From NCBI RefSeq assembly GCF_900167435.1, contig NZ_FUWS01000009.1, positions 1-64,000 of the forward strand: a stretch of 64,000 bases of DNA, read 5' to 3'. The notes under the pieces are model-generated. The model saw nothing but the letters and a program-made list of their open reading frames with translations, was not told the DNA's origin and did no database searches. Numbering within the stretch: position 1 is the stretch's first letter; each line of letters starts with the position of its first letter. Positions 23,207 to 33,400 of this stretch are shown one piece after another. Source of the DNA: Marinactinospora thermotolerans DSM 45154. Lineage in GTDB: Bacteria > Actinomycetota > Actinomycetes > Streptosporangiales > Streptosporangiaceae. The position numbers and the translations under genes are program-made.

Positions 23207-24721
23207 TCAGTCCTGGTCGTTGCGGACCTCGACGCCGCTGCGGGTGCGCCGGCGGCGCCGGACCCGACGCGGACGTTCGGCCTCGTTGTCCCCTGGGGTG
23301 GGCTCGGCCGCCGCGGGGGAGTCGGCGGGACGCTCCGCGCCGGAGCCGCCACGGGTGCGCCGCCGGTTACGGGAGCGGCCCCGGCGCGGGGACTCCTCCG
23401 CGCGGTCGCGGCGGGGACGCCCGGTGTCGCCGATGTCCTCGACCTCCTCGGCCTCCAGCCCCGCGCGCTCGCGCCGCTCCTTGGCCAGCGTCCCCTTGGT
23501 CCCGGCGGGGATGCGCAGGTCCGAGAAGAAGTGGTCGGAGGTGGAGTAGGTCTCGGCCGGATCGCCGAAGGACAGCCCCAGGGCGTTGTTGATCAGCTTC
23601 CAGCGCGCGATCTCGCGCCAGTCGATGAACGACACCGCGGTCCCCGAGCGGCCGGCGCGGCCGGTGCGGCCGATCCGGTGGGTGTAGGTCTTCTCGTCGT
23701 CGGGACACTCGTAGTTGACCACGTGGGTGACGTCGTCGACGTCCAGCCCGCGCGCCGCGACGTCGGTGGCGACCAGGACGTCGATCTTGCCGTTGCGGAA
23801 CGCGCGCAACGCCCGCTCGCGCTGGCTCTGCCCGAGGTCGCCGTGGACGGCCGCGGCGGCGAACCCGCGTTCCTTCAGCGTCGAGGCGACCTGGTCGCAC
23901 ACGCGCTTGGTCTGGCAGAACACCATGGTCAGGCCGCGGCCCTCGGCCTGGAGCAGCCGGGCGAGCATCTCCGGCTTGTCCATCTGGTGGGTGCGGTAGA
24001 CGTACTGGTCGATGCCGCCGGTGCGGCGCCCCTCGGGCTCGTCGTCGTCGCCCGCGCGCACGTGGGTGGGGCGGCGCAGGTACTTGCGCGACAGGGCGAC
24101 GATCTCGCTGGGCATGGTCGCCGAGAACAGCATGATCTGCCGTTCCTGCGGCACCTTGTTCAGGATGCGCTCGATGTCGGGCAGGAAGCCGAGGTCGAGC
24201 ATCTTGTCGGCCTCGTCGAGCACCAGCGCCGCGGTGCCGTCCAGCACCAGGTGGCCCTGGCCCTCCAGGTCGAGCAGCCGTCCCGGGGTGCCGACGACGA
24301 CGTCCACGCCGCTCTTGAGACCGGAGATCTGGGGCTCGTAGGCGCGACCGCCGTAGACGGTGACGATGCGGGCGCCGGTGCGCTTGCCGGCGGTGGCGAG
24401 GTCGGCGGCGACCTGGATGGCGAGCTCGCGGGTGGGGACCACGACGAGCGCGCGGGGACGCTTGGACGTCCCGGGCGTCTCCTGGCAGCGCTGGAGCAGC
24501 GGGATGCCGAAGGCGAACGTCTTGCCGGTGCCGGTGCGGGCCTGGCCGATGATGTCGGTACCGGTCAGCGCCAGGGGGAGGGCGAGGGACTGGATGGGGA
24601 AGGGCTCGACGATGCCCTCGGCCTCAAGGGCGTCGGCGATGTCGTCGGCGACGCCGAGATCACGGAATGTCCGCTTGGTCTGTGTGGTGTTCTGTGTGCT
24701 GGTCAGGGCTCGTGCCTCCAT
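23207..24721 (-). CDS. DEAD-box RNA helicase, RhlE type
   Basis: ATP-dependent RNA helicase of 504 residues. Motifs in order: Q motif region (TFRDLGVADDIADAL ... PFPIQSLAL), I ARTGTGKT, Ia PTRELAIQ, II VLDEADKML, III SATMP, IV MVFCQTKR, V ATDVAARGLDVDDV, VI HRIGRTGRAG. The C-terminal 80 residues are a basic/acidic low-complexity tail (RRRRRTRSG) likely to bind RNA. It corresponds in position to mycobacterial rhlE (Rv3211), beside the MiaE-like gene Rv3210c. Start ATG 24721 is used. Confidence 0.93.
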   Translation of the reverse strand: MEARALTSTQNTTQTKRTFRDLGVADDIADALEAEGIVEPFPIQSLALPLALTGTDIIGQARTGTGKTFAFGIPLLQRCQETPGTSKRPRALVVVPTRELAIQVAADLATAGKRTGARIVTVYGGRAYEPQISGLKSGVDVVVGTPGRLLDLEGQGHLVLDGTAALVLDEADKMLDLGFLPDIERILNKVPQERQIMLFSATMPSEIVALSRKYLRRPTHVRAGDDDEPEGRRTGGIDQYVYRTHQMDKPEMLARLLQAEGRGLTMVFCQTKRVCDQVASTLKERGFAAAAVHGDLGQSQRERALRAFRNGKIDVLVATDVAARGLDVDDVTHVVNYECPDDEKTYTHRIGRTGRAGRSGTAVSFIDWREIARWKLINNALGLSFGDPAETYSTSDHFFSDLRIPAGTKGTLAKERRERAGLEAEEVEDIGDTGRPRRDRAEESPRRGRSRNRRRTRGGSGAERPADSPAAAEPTPGDNEAERPRRVRRRRRTRSGVEVRNDQD

Positions 24722-25262
24722 CTTGGGCGGGCCGCACAGGGTGCTGAATGGCCTGAAACGTGCGCGGACCGTCCCGCCGGCGAGCCGGGCGCCTGGTGTG
24801 GACCCCTCAGAAGGGAGGTACGGCGCTGCTCACGCATTCCGGGCCAGCCGGAAGGCGGTGGCGCGGCCTCACGTCCACGGGCGCCGCAGGTGGTGGTCTG
24901 CGATCAGCATGCGGGGTCGTCCGCTGGGTTGTCGTCGTGCGCGGCGGCACGCCGCGCTGTGGGTCCCGGGTGTCGGGGGCACCGCGGGGTCGGCCCCGTG
25001 CCGGGTTCCGCGACCTTCGCGTGCTCGTGTGCAGCGGGGGACTCCGCGCGGTGACCAGCCGGTGCCGGTCACAGGGCTGAGTCTATCCTGAGGGCTCTGC
25101 CGCTGGATATGCCGCTTTTACCGCGAGTCCGGGACGGCCCCCGCGGTCTCATGACAGGCAACGACGCGGCGGCCCCGATTAGTCCCGCCCGCAGGGCTGG
25201 ACGTCCAGGTGCCCGTGAGCTCCCGGCCGAGGGCGGTGTCGGCCGGCCGATAGGCTGCACCC
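24722..25262. other. 541-base region between divergent genes
   Basis: Separates the divergently transcribed RNA helicase and ferritin-fold genes and must contain both promoters. Frames here lack ribosome-binding sites and family resemblance. A long 5' leader for the helicase mRNA is possible, as seen for other DEAD-box genes, but no defined structure was found. Confidence 0.45.
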
Positions 25263-25967
25263 ATGACCAACGGTTCCGCGTCCGGTTCTCCGGCTCCCAC
25301 CGACGGCTCCCGCGCCAGCGGCGCGGTCCTCGACCTGCTCGGCCTGCTGGCCTACGCCGAGCTCGTGGCCTTCTTCCGGTTGACCGACGACGCCGAACTG
25401 GCCCCCACGCTCGTCGACAAGGGCGAGCTCGCCGGGCTCGCCGCCACCGAGTACGGCCACTACCGGATGCTGCGCGACCGGCTGAGGGAACTGGGGGCCG
25501 ACCCCGAGGAGGCCATGCGCCCCTTCGTCGCCCCGCTGGACGCCTGGCACGCCCGGACCGAGCCGCAGGACTGGCTGGAGAGCCTGGTGAAGGCCTACGT
25601 CGGCGACGGCATCGCCGGCGACTTCTACCGCCAGGTCGCCGAGCTCACCGACGCCCAGACCCGCGACCTCGTGCACGGCGTCCTGTCGGAGGCCGGCCGC
25701 GCGGAGTTCGTCGCCGCGAAGGTCCGCGCCGCCGTCGCCGACGACCCCAAGCTGGCCGGCCGGCTCGCGCTGTGGGCCAGGCGCCTGGTGGGCGAGGCGC
25801 TCAGCCAGGCCCAGCGCGTCGCCACCGAGCGGCCCGAACTGGCCGCGCTGCTGGCGGCCGAGGACGAGACGGACTCGCACAGCGACCTGGCGTCGGTCAG
25901 CAGGGTCTTCGCCCGGATCACCGACGCCCACGCCGCGCGGGTCAAGGCGATGGGCCTGTCCGCCTGA
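25263..25967 (+). CDS. Ferritin-like (MiaE-type) protein
   Basis: Alpha-helical protein of 234 residues in the ferritin-like/tRNA hydroxylase family. Metal-binding candidates are the Glu in LLAYAELVAFFRL, the EYGHYRML pair (ExxH), and later Glu residues (LSEAGRAEF). Relatives of MiaE hydroxylate a modified adenosine in tRNA, but actinobacterial members have no proven substrate. The genetic position beside the RNA helicase matches Rv3210c-Rv3211. The first 20 residues are a Ser/Gly/Pro-rich extension. Confidence 0.75.
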   Translation: MTNGSASGSPAPTDGSRASGAVLDLLGLLAYAELVAFFRLTDDAELAPTLVDKGELAGLAATEYGHYRMLRDRLRELGADPEEAMRPFVAPLDAWHARTEPQDWLESLVKAYVGDGIAGDFYRQVAELTDAQTRDLVHGVLSEAGRAEFVAAKVRAAVADDPKLAGRLALWARRLVGEALSQAQRVATERPELAALLAAEDETDSHSDLASVSRVFARITDAHAARVKAMGLSA

Positions 25968-26714
25968 GACGGGCCGGCGGGAATTCCAGCACCCCCGGCG
26001 GTGTTGACCCCTTCAGAGGCCGCGAGGCGCCACGGACGGGACGGCCCCGCGCGGTACCCGCACCCGGTGCTGTCCGATCCGTCACACCGCCCTTGGCACC
26101 ACGGGTTCCGATATATAGTCGGCTCCGTTCCCTCCGGCCACGTCCGCTTCGAGGTTCCTCACAATGTCTTGTGGGTCCGTCGCCGAGCGTCCGCCGCTTC
26201 GGCCTCCGCGGGAATCCGGTCCGGCGACCGGCTTTCCGGCCCTCAGGACCGACATCGGTCCCCCGCCGCGCCTCGCGGTCCGGTGCCGCGCCCCGCGTCG
26301 CCGCCCCGCCGCCCGAGGCGGCCACGGCCCTCTCCCCCGACCCGGGGGACACCCGGGTCCACCGTTTCGGCCCGCCCTCCCCTCAAGGACCGAGGCCGGC
26401 GGACGGACGGGCCCGCCCACGTTCGCCGATCCCCGAGTGGCGGGGGAACGGGGATTCGTCCGCTAAGTTGGTTGCGCTCTCGGCGGGACCGCCGAGTGCC
26501 GCGTTTTCGGCGATCCGCGAGGTGATCACGGGGACCCGCCCGCCGGGCGTACTCTGAGCCGTATCTGGAGTGTGCCCGCCGCGTGTCCCCGCGTGAGTGC
26601 AGCGGAGCACATCGGGCGGCGCGATCGACGCGCCCGACCCGTTCGAACGAATCAGGGGACCCGCCCCGTGACCAAAAACGCGGCCGTCAAGGTGCCGCGA
26701 GAAAGGAAGAGCAC
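25968..26714. other. 747-base gap, no clear gene
   Basis: Only Pro/Arg-rich frames without ribosome-binding sites. One possible promoter is TTGGCA at about 26094 followed by TATATAGT near 26110, unusually AT-rich for the surroundings, although the spacing is short (about 15 bases). Its product, if any, would be an untranslated RNA or a long leader of the small membrane protein gene at 26715. Confidence 0.4.
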
Positions 26715-26957
26715 ATGAGGAGCGGCCGGCATGGGGCGGCGCGTCCACCGCTCAGCGTCGTGATCTACCAGGATCGCGTCGACTTCTCCCTCTTCGCCGT
26801 GCTGGCGGTCATCACTCTGGTCGTCATGATCCTCAGTGGTGTGACCAGCCTGGCCTTCTGGTTGTCCTTCCTCGGACTGCTCACGCTCATCGTGCTCGTG
26901 GTCCGACGCATCGACCGGCTGTCCCGGGACGAGGTCAACGCCGAGGAGTTCCTGTAG
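26715..26957 (+). CDS. Small membrane protein, 80 aa
   Basis: An 80-residue protein starting at ATG 26715 with a good site AAGGAAGA at 26703-26710. A basic N-terminus is followed by two membrane segments (VDFSLFAVLAVITLVVMIL and LAFWLSFLGLLTLIVLVV) and a charged tail (RRIDRLSRDEVNAEEFL). Family not recognised. The mycobacterial locus has a small membrane protein gene (Rv3209) at the equivalent place, but I cannot say it is the same family. Confidence 0.65.
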   Translation: MRSGRHGAARPPLSVVIYQDRVDFSLFAVLAVITLVVMILSGVTSLAFWLSFLGLLTLIVLVVRRIDRLSRDEVNAEEFL

Positions 26958-27061
26958 GCCCCCACCACGCCCTCCCGGGGACATAAGCCGAGGGCGGAGC
27001 CCCTGGCCCCGCCCTCATCGATCTCGCGCCCTCGACGCGGTCGCCCCGACCGTCCGGGCCG

Positions 27062-27691
27062 TCACTCCCGGGTGAGGTCCCAGCCGCTGATCCCCCGCCA
27101 CGCCAGCCGGGCGATGAGCTGCTCGGCCGCCTCCTTGGGGATCGTTCCGTACTTGCTCAGCCAGTAGCGGGCGCTGGTCTCGGCCAGGCCGACCAGACCG
27201 ACGCTGAGCAGGTGCGCCTCGTCGTCGGAGATGCTGGTGTCCTGCCGGATGACGGCGCCGATCAGGTCCGCGCACTGCAAGAGCGTCTGCTCGGTCTTCT
27301 CCCGGACCGCGGGCAGGTTGCGCAGGTCCGACTCGAACACGAGCCGGAACGCCTCGCCCTCGCCCGCGACGAAGTCGAAGTAGGCCCGGAAACTGGCGAT
27401 GACGCGCTGGCGGTTGTCGTCGGTGGACTCCAACGCCTCGCGCTGCTTCTCCACGAGCGCCTCGGAGTGCTGCTCCAAAAGGGCGAGGTAGAGTTCCAGC
27501 TTGCCCGGGAAGTGCTGGTAGAGGACCGGCTTGCTCACTCCGGCGCGCTCGGCGATCTCGTCCATCGCCGCGGCGTGGTAGCCCTGGGCGACGAAGACCT
27601 CTTGGGCCGCGGCCAGCAACTGGCGGCGGCGCGCGACCCGAGGCAGCCGGGTTCCCCTCGGACGGGCGTCTGAAGGAGCTGTCACACCCAC
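27062..27691 (-). CDS. TetR-family transcriptional regulator
   Basis: Regulator of 209 residues. The N-terminal helix-turn-helix (about 20-66) is typical: ARRRQLLAAAQEVFVAQGYH ... MDEIAERAGVSKPVLYQHFP. The C-terminal ligand domain has AFRAYFDFVAGEGEAFRLVF and ends near SGWDLTRE. It corresponds in position to Rv3208 of mycobacteria. It is downstream of, and probably in one transcript with, the acidic 75-residue gene. Effector unknown. Confidence 0.9.
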   Translation of the reverse strand: MGVTAPSDARPRGTRLPRVARRRQLLAAAQEVFVAQGYHAAAMDEIAERAGVSKPVLYQHFPGKLELYLALLEQHSEALVEKQREALESTDDNRQRVIASFRAYFDFVAGEGEAFRLVFESDLRNLPAVREKTEQTLLQCADLIGAVIRQDTSISDDEAHLLSVGLVGLAETSARYWLSKYGTIPKEAAEQLIARLAWRGISGWDLTRE

Positions 27692-27858
27692 ACTCTCCGA
27701 ACTGGTCGCACGGCGCGGGCCGGGCCGCGCACGCTCCTGTCGAACATGGCCGGGTACGGGACGGGACGTCGCGAACCAGGCGCATATCGCACCATCCTAC
27801 TCGGCCGTAGGTTCCGCTGGAGTCGCGGAACCCACGGCCTTCGGGACGCAACCCCTGG

Positions 27859-28086
27859 TCAGCGGTAGTCGTCCTCGTCGAGCTGGACCTCGATGGCCTG
27901 CTCCACGGCGTCCCCCTCGGAGACCTCGCGGTCGGCCTCGGCCGAGGCCCGGTCGAGCCAGTCGCCCTCCTCGTCGCCGAGGGAGGCGCGCTGTTCGGCG
28001 GCGTCGGCCTCGGGGGCCTCGACCGAGGACTCCTCGAGGGGTTCGTCGGGGCGAGAGGCGGGCGTCCGCTGCGGATCAGACGTCAC
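27859..28086 (-). CDS. Acidic small protein, 75 aa
   Basis: A highly acidic, probably disordered protein of 75 residues with Glu/Asp/Ala-rich sequence (LEESSVEAPEADAAEQ, ending EVQLDEDDYR) and no cysteine, membrane segment or known motif. Similar acidic proteins occur upstream of TetR genes in Streptomyces, but I do not know a function. It is divergent from moeZ and followed by the TetR gene on the same strand. Confidence 0.65.
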   Translation of the reverse strand: MTSDPQRTPASRPDEPLEESSVEAPEADAAEQRASLGDEEGDWLDRASAEADREVSEGDAVEQAIEVQLDEDDYR

Positions 28087-28329
28087 AAGAGGCTCCCTGG
28101 TCGATTACTGAACGTCCCTCCTACGCTACTCCGCCCCTCCCCGGCCCATGTCAAGGGTGGGTGGGGGTTCGGTCGGAGGTGAGCAAGGAAGCACTTCACG
28201 GGCCGACCGGGTGGGGATCCCGGGGCGGGAATGCGAAACCCCACCGCGTAGGTTGGGTAAGGAAAGACCGATCGCGTCCCCCGCGCGTCGCCGGGGGCCG
28301 TGGCGACATCACCATTTTGAGGAGCTACC

Positions 28330-29508
28330 GTGTCGCTGCCGCCGCTGGTCGAACCAGCCGACGAGCTCACCGTCGAGGAGGTGCGCCGCTACTCTCGCCA
28401 TCTGATCATCCCCGACGTTGGCATGGACGGCCAGAAGCGTCTGAAGAACGCCAAGGTCCTGGTCGTGGGCGCCGGCGGGCTGGGTTCCCCCGCGCTGCTC
28501 TACCTCGCCGCCGCGGGTGTGGGCACCCTCGGCATCATCGACTTCGACGTCGTGGACGAGTCCAACCTCCAGCGTCAGGTCATCCACGGCCAAAGCGACG
28601 TGGGCCGGTCCAAGGCGGAGTCGGCCCGTGACTCCATCCGGGAGATCAACCCGCTCGTCGAGGTCGTGCTGCACGAGGAGCGCCTGGACACCGACAACGT
28701 CTTCCGGATCTTCGAGCCCTACGACCTCATCGTCGACGGTACGGACAACTTCGCGACCCGCTACCTGGTCAACGACGCCTGCGTCCTGCTCGGCAAGCCC
28801 TACGTGTGGGGCTCCATCTACCGCTTCGACGGCCAGGCGTCGGTGTTCTGGGCCGAGCACGGTCCCTGCTACCGCTGCCTGTACCCCGAGCCGCCGCCGC
28901 CGGGCATGGTCCCCTCCTGCGCCGAGGGCGGCGTGCTGGGCGTGCTGTGCGCCTCGATCGGCTCCATCCAGGTCAACGAGGCCATCAAGCTGCTCGCCGG
29001 ATTCGGCGACCCGCTCGTGGGCCGGCTGATGATCTATGACGCCCTGGAGATGAACTACCGCTCGGTGAAGGTCCGCAAGGACCCCGAGTGCCCGCTGTGC
29101 GGCAAGAACCCGACGATCACCGAGCTGATCGACTACGAGGCGTTCTGCGGCACGATCTCGCAGGAGGCGCAGGACGCCGCCGCGGGCTCCACCATCACCG
29201 CGGGCGAGCTCAAGGAGATGATGGACCGGGGCGAGGACTTCTACCTCGTGGACGTCCGCGAGAAGAACGAGTACGAGATCGTCAACATCCCCGGCGCCGT
29301 CCTCATCCCCAAGGGGGAGTTCCTCAACGGCGAGGCGTTCGCCAAGCTCCCGCAGGACAAGAAGATCGTCCTGCACTGCAAGTCCGGCGCGCGTTCCGCC
29401 GAGGCGCTGGCCGCGCTGAAGGGGGCCGGCTTCGCCAACGCGGTGCACGTCGGGGGCGGCGTGCTGGCCTGGGTGAACCAGATCGACCCCAGCCTGCCGA
29501 CCTACTGA
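28330..29508 (+). CDS. moeZ: Adenylyltransferase/sulfurtransferase MoeZ
   Basis: Two-domain protein of 392 residues that activates sulfur-carrier proteins (MoaD-, ThiS- and CysO-like) by adenylation and then transfers sulfur. The N-terminal E1/ThiF domain has VLVVGAGGLGSPALLYLAAA, the ATP-binding DNLQ-type segment ESNLQRQVIHG, VDGTDNFATRYL and zinc cysteine pairs (CYRCLYPE is only part; CPLCGKNP). The C-terminal rhodanese domain (about 285-390) has LVDVREKNEY and the active Cys in LHCKSGARS. GTG 28330 has GAGGAG upstream. Matches Rv3206c in context. Confidence 0.95.
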   Translation: MSLPPLVEPADELTVEEVRRYSRHLIIPDVGMDGQKRLKNAKVLVVGAGGLGSPALLYLAAAGVGTLGIIDFDVVDESNLQRQVIHGQSDVGRSKAESARDSIREINPLVEVVLHEERLDTDNVFRIFEPYDLIVDGTDNFATRYLVNDACVLLGKPYVWGSIYRFDGQASVFWAEHGPCYRCLYPEPPPPGMVPSCAEGGVLGVLCASIGSIQVNEAIKLLAGFGDPLVGRLMIYDALEMNYRSVKVRKDPECPLCGKNPTITELIDYEAFCGTISQEAQDAAAGSTITAGELKEMMDRGEDFYLVDVREKNEYEIVNIPGAVLIPKGEFLNGEAFAKLPQDKKIVLHCKSGARSAEALAALKGAGFANAVHVGGGVLAWVNQIDPSLPTY

Positions 29509-29539
29509 CCGGATCGGGAGGGCCTTTCGGCCGTCCTCG

Positions 29540-29573
29540 ACGGGGCCGTCACGCTAGCGCGTGGCGGCCCCGT
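29540..29573 (+). terminator. Terminator after moeZ
   Basis: A 15-base stem (29540-29554 with 29559-29573, including one G-T pair) with loop TAGC, 31 bases beyond the moeZ stop. Confidence 0.75.
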
Positions 29574-29659
29574 CGCGTTCCCGGTCCGCGCCGGTTGGGA
29601 CCCCGCCCGCGCGGGGTAGGTCCGTCGAGAGAGACCGGTACCGACCGGGGAGGTGCGAC

Positions 29660-30013
29660 ATGAGGACGAAGGGACGCTGGGAGGACTGGGTCTCCCTGGT
29701 CGCGGGGCTGGCCGCGGCCGTCAGCTGGCTCTGGCACGGCATGACCGGGGTGGGCACGGCGGCGATGTTCGTGATCGGCGTGCTCGTCGTCTTGGCCTCG
29801 GTCATGTCCATCACCCGCCCGGGCGTCATCGCGACCGAGGGCGCGACCTTGCTGCTGGGGGCGCTGTTGTTCATCACCCCGTGGGGGCTGGGCTTCACCG
29901 ACGTGCCCGCCGCGGCGTGGACCGCCTGGCTGGCGGGGGCGGTGATCGCCGTCGTCGGCCTGGTCGGCCTGCCCCTGAGCACCACGGCGCACCACCGCGC
30001 GATCCCGCACTGA
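29660..30013 (+). CDS. SPW-repeat-like membrane protein, 117 aa
   Basis: Small membrane protein with four predicted segments. The pattern WVSLVAGLAAAVSWLW and LLLGALLFITPWGLGF has the [S/T]PW.LGF signature of SPW-repeat proteins, which are common in actinomycetes and of unknown function. ATG 29660 follows GGAGG at 29648-29652. It stands between moeZ and the alkyltransferase-like gene. Confidence 0.75.
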   Translation: MRTKGRWEDWVSLVAGLAAAVSWLWHGMTGVGTAAMFVIGVLVVLASVMSITRPGVIATEGATLLLGALLFITPWGLGFTDVPAAAWTAWLAGAVIAVVGLVGLPLSTTAHHRAIPH

Positions 30014-30102
30014 GCGCGACGGTCGGAGACGAGACGCCCCCTCCGCGGGCCGGGTCCGCCCGCGCGGAGCCGGTCCCGGGGGCGGGCCGCTAGGGTGGGC
30101 CC

Positions 30103-30420
30103 ATGGCCCGGCCCCCCTCCCACCCCGACGACTACGCCGAGCGCGTCCTCGACCTGGTCGAACGCATCCCGTCAGGGCGGGTCATGTCCTACGGCGACGT
30201 GGCCGAGTACCTCGGCCAGGGAGGGCCACGCCAGGTGGGGGCGGTCATGTCCGCCTGGGGCGGGGCCGTCCCGTGGTGGCGGGTCATCCGCGCCGACGGC
30301 AGCCCGCCGCCCGGGCACGAGGTCCGGGCGCGCGAGCACTACGCGGCCGAGGCCACGCCCCTGCGCCCGAACGGGCGGGTGGACATGCGACGGGCCAGAT
30401 GGGACGGCGGTGAGCCGTGA
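30103..30420 (+). CDS. Alkyltransferase-like (ATL) protein, MGMT family
   Basis: DNA-binding protein of 105 residues related to O6-alkylguanine-DNA alkyltransferase. The DNA-binding part reads IPSGRVMSYGDVAEYLGQGG and RQVGAVMS. In place of the catalytic PCHRV motif it has VPWWRVI, so it cannot take up alkyl groups. ATL proteins instead flag alkylated guanine for nucleotide excision repair. Neighbouring AdnAB genes make a DNA-repair group; Rv3204 is the counterpart as I recall. Confidence 0.88.
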   Translation: MARPPSHPDDYAERVLDLVERIPSGRVMSYGDVAEYLGQGGPRQVGAVMSAWGGAVPWWRVIRADGSPPPGHEVRAREHYAAEATPLRPNGRVDMRRARWDGGEP

Positions 30421-30460
30421 CGTGCCCGCTTCGTCCTGATCATCTGGTGAACTAGGTGGA

Positions 30461-33400
30461 GTGAGTTCCTCCCCGTACCGTCTCGTCCGGCGGGCGCGCC
30501 CCCCCGCGGCCCCGCCCCCGCTCGACGACGACCAGCGCCGCGTGGTCGACCACCCCTCGGGTCCGCTGCTCGTGCTCGCCGGCCCCGGCACGGGCAAGAC
30601 GACCACGATCGTCGAGGCCGTCGTCGACCGGATCGAGCGGCGCGCCGTCGACCCCGCGCGGATCCTGGTGCTGACCTTCGGCCGCAAGGCGGCCCAGGAG
30701 CTCCGGGAGCGCATCACCGCCCGCCTGGGCCGGACGACGCGCGAACCCCTCGCGATGACCTTCCACGGCTACGCCTACGCGCTGATCCGCCGGGAGTTCC
30801 GTCTCGCCGGCGACCAGCCGCCGCGCCTGCTGTCGGGACCCGAACAGCTCATGGAGGTGCGCGAGCTGCTGTCCGGCGAGGTGCTGGACGGCGCCGGGGC
30901 GTGGCCCGAACGCCTCCGCCCGGCCCTGGAGACCCGCGGGTTCGCCGAGGAGCTGCGCGACTTCCTCATGCGCGCCGAGGAGCGCGGCCTGGACGCGGAC
31001 CGCCTCGGTGGGCTCGGCCAGGACCTCCGCCGCGACGACTGGACCGCGGCGGGCGGCTTCCTGGCCCGCTACACCGGCCGCTTCGACGTCGCCCCCGTGC
31101 CCACCCTCAACTACGCCGAACTGGTGCGGATCGCCGCCAACCTGCTCACCGACCCGGAGGTACAGGCCAGGGAGCGGGCCGCCCGCGAGATCGTCTTCGT
31201 CGACGAGTACCAGGACACCGACCCGGCGCAGGAGGCCCTGCTCCAGGCCCTGGCCGGCGGCGGACGGGACCTGGTGGCGGTGGGCGATCCCGACCAGTCC
31301 ATCTACGGGTTCCGCGGCGCCGACGTGCGCAACATCCTGGACTTCCCCCGCCGCTTCCCGACGGTCACGGGCGACCCCGCCCCCGTGGTGGCGCTGCGTG
31401 TCGGCCGGCGCGGGGGCGCGGCACTGCTCGCCGCCTCGCGCGGCGTCGCCCGCAGGCTCCCCGCCGCGCCCAGCCCCGGAGGCGGACCGGTCAACGCCCA
31501 CCGCGCCCTCGTCCCGGCGCCGGAGGCGCCCAACGGCGACGTGTCGGTGCTGGTCGCCGAGAGCCCGGCCCAGGAGGCCGCGATCGTCGCCGACACCCTA
31601 CGCAGGGCCCATCTCGTCGACGGCGTCCCGTGGTCGCGCATGGCCGTCCTGGTGCGTTCGGCCACCCGGCAGGTCCCGACCCTGCGCCGGGCGCTCATGG
31701 CCGCGGGCGTGCCGGTCGCCGTCGCGGGGGACGACCTGCCGCTGGCCGTCGAACCCCTGGTCCGGCCGATGCTCCTGCTCATCCGCTGCGCGCTGCGTCC
31801 GGCCAGCCTCGACGAGGCGTCCGCCCACGAGCTGCTGAGCAGCGCGTTCGGTGACGCCGACAGTATCGCGCTGCGCAGACTCGGCCGCGCGCTGCGCCAG
31901 CTCGAACTCGACTCCGGGGGCCAGCGGCCCGCCGCGGTGCTGCTCGCCGACGCGCTGCGCGACCCCCGTGACCTCGCGACGATCGCCCCCGAGGTGCGCG
32001 CGCCGGCCGAGCGCGTCGCCGCCCTGCTCGAACTCGTCCGGGGCCGCACCGCCGCCGGGGCCTCCGCCGAGGAGGTGCTGTGGGCGGTGTGGGAGGCCAG
32101 CGGCCTGGCCGACCGGCTGTCACGTGCCAGCCAGGCCGGGGGCCGGCGCGGGGCCGCCGCCGACCGCGACCTCGACTCCGTCGTCGCGCTGTTCGAGAGC
32201 GCGGCCCGCTACTGCGACCGACTGCCGCCCGGCACGCCCGAGGGGTTCCTCGACGACCTGGAGGCCCAGGAGATCCCCGCGGACACCCTCGCCGAACAGG
32301 CGCCGACCGGCGAGGCCGTGCGCGTCCTCACCGCCCACCGCGCCAAGGGCCTGGAGTGGGACGTCGTGGTCGTCGCCGGGGTGCAGGAGGGCGACTGGCC
32401 GGACCTGCGCCTGCGCGGTTCGCTGCTCGGGGTGGAACAGCTCGTCGACACGGTCGCGGGCTTCCCCGAGAACAGCGGCGCGGCCGTCGCCTCGCGGCTG
32501 TTGGACGAGGAGCGGCGGCTGTTCTACGTCGCCGTCACCCGGGCCCGCCGCCGTCTCGTCGTCACCGCCGTGGGCGGACAGGACACCGACGAGCGGCCCT
32601 CCCGCTTCCTCGCCGAGCTGGGGGCGGGCGAACCTGAACGGGTGACCACGGGCCGGCGCTGGCTGTCGCTGCCCGCGCTCGTCGCCGACCTGCGTTCCGT
32701 CGTCACCGACCCCGCGAGCCCCCTGCCGCTGCGCCGGGCCGCGGCCGCGCACCTGGCCCGGCTCGCCGACGAGGGGATACGCGGCGCCGATCCCGGCGGC
32801 TGGCACGCCCTCACGGAGTGGTCCGACGACCGCCCCCTCGTCGACGAGGGGTCCACCATCCGCGTCTCCCCGTCCCAGGTCGAGGGGTTCGCCACCTGCG
32901 AGCTGCGCTGGCTGCTGGAGAACGCGGTGGGCGCCTCGGCCGCCGAGACCTCCTCGGCGCTGGGCAAGGTCGTGCACGCGGTCGCCGTCCTCGTCGCCGA
33001 GGGCGCCGGCCTGGAGGACGTGCACCGCCGCATGGACGCGATCTGGGCCGACCTGGACTTCGGCGGTCCCTGGTACGCGGACAAGATGCGCGAACGCGCC
33101 GACGGCATGGTCGCCAAGCTCCTGGCCTGGCACGAGACCAACCCCAGGGAACTCGTCGCGACCGAGGAGGGGTTCAAGGTCGACATCGGCGGCATCGAGA
33201 TCACCGGCCGCGTCGACCGCCTGGAACGCGACGAGCGGGGACGCGCCGTCATCGTGGACATCAAGACCGGCGGCGGCCGGCCCAAGGACGACGAGCTGGC
33301 CCGCCACCCCCAGCTCGGCGTCTACCAGCTCGCCGTGCTCAGGTCGGCGTTCGCCCGGCTCGGCCTGACCGAACCGGGCGGCGCCGAACTCGTCCAGGTC

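Noticed and set aside
24833-25080. Possible small gene upstream of the RNA helicase
   Set aside because: Frames lack ribosome-binding sites and conserved features; more likely promoter/leader DNA.
26164-26466. 100-codon plus-strand frame
   Set aside because: Pro/Arg-rich, no ribosome-binding site, no conserved pattern.
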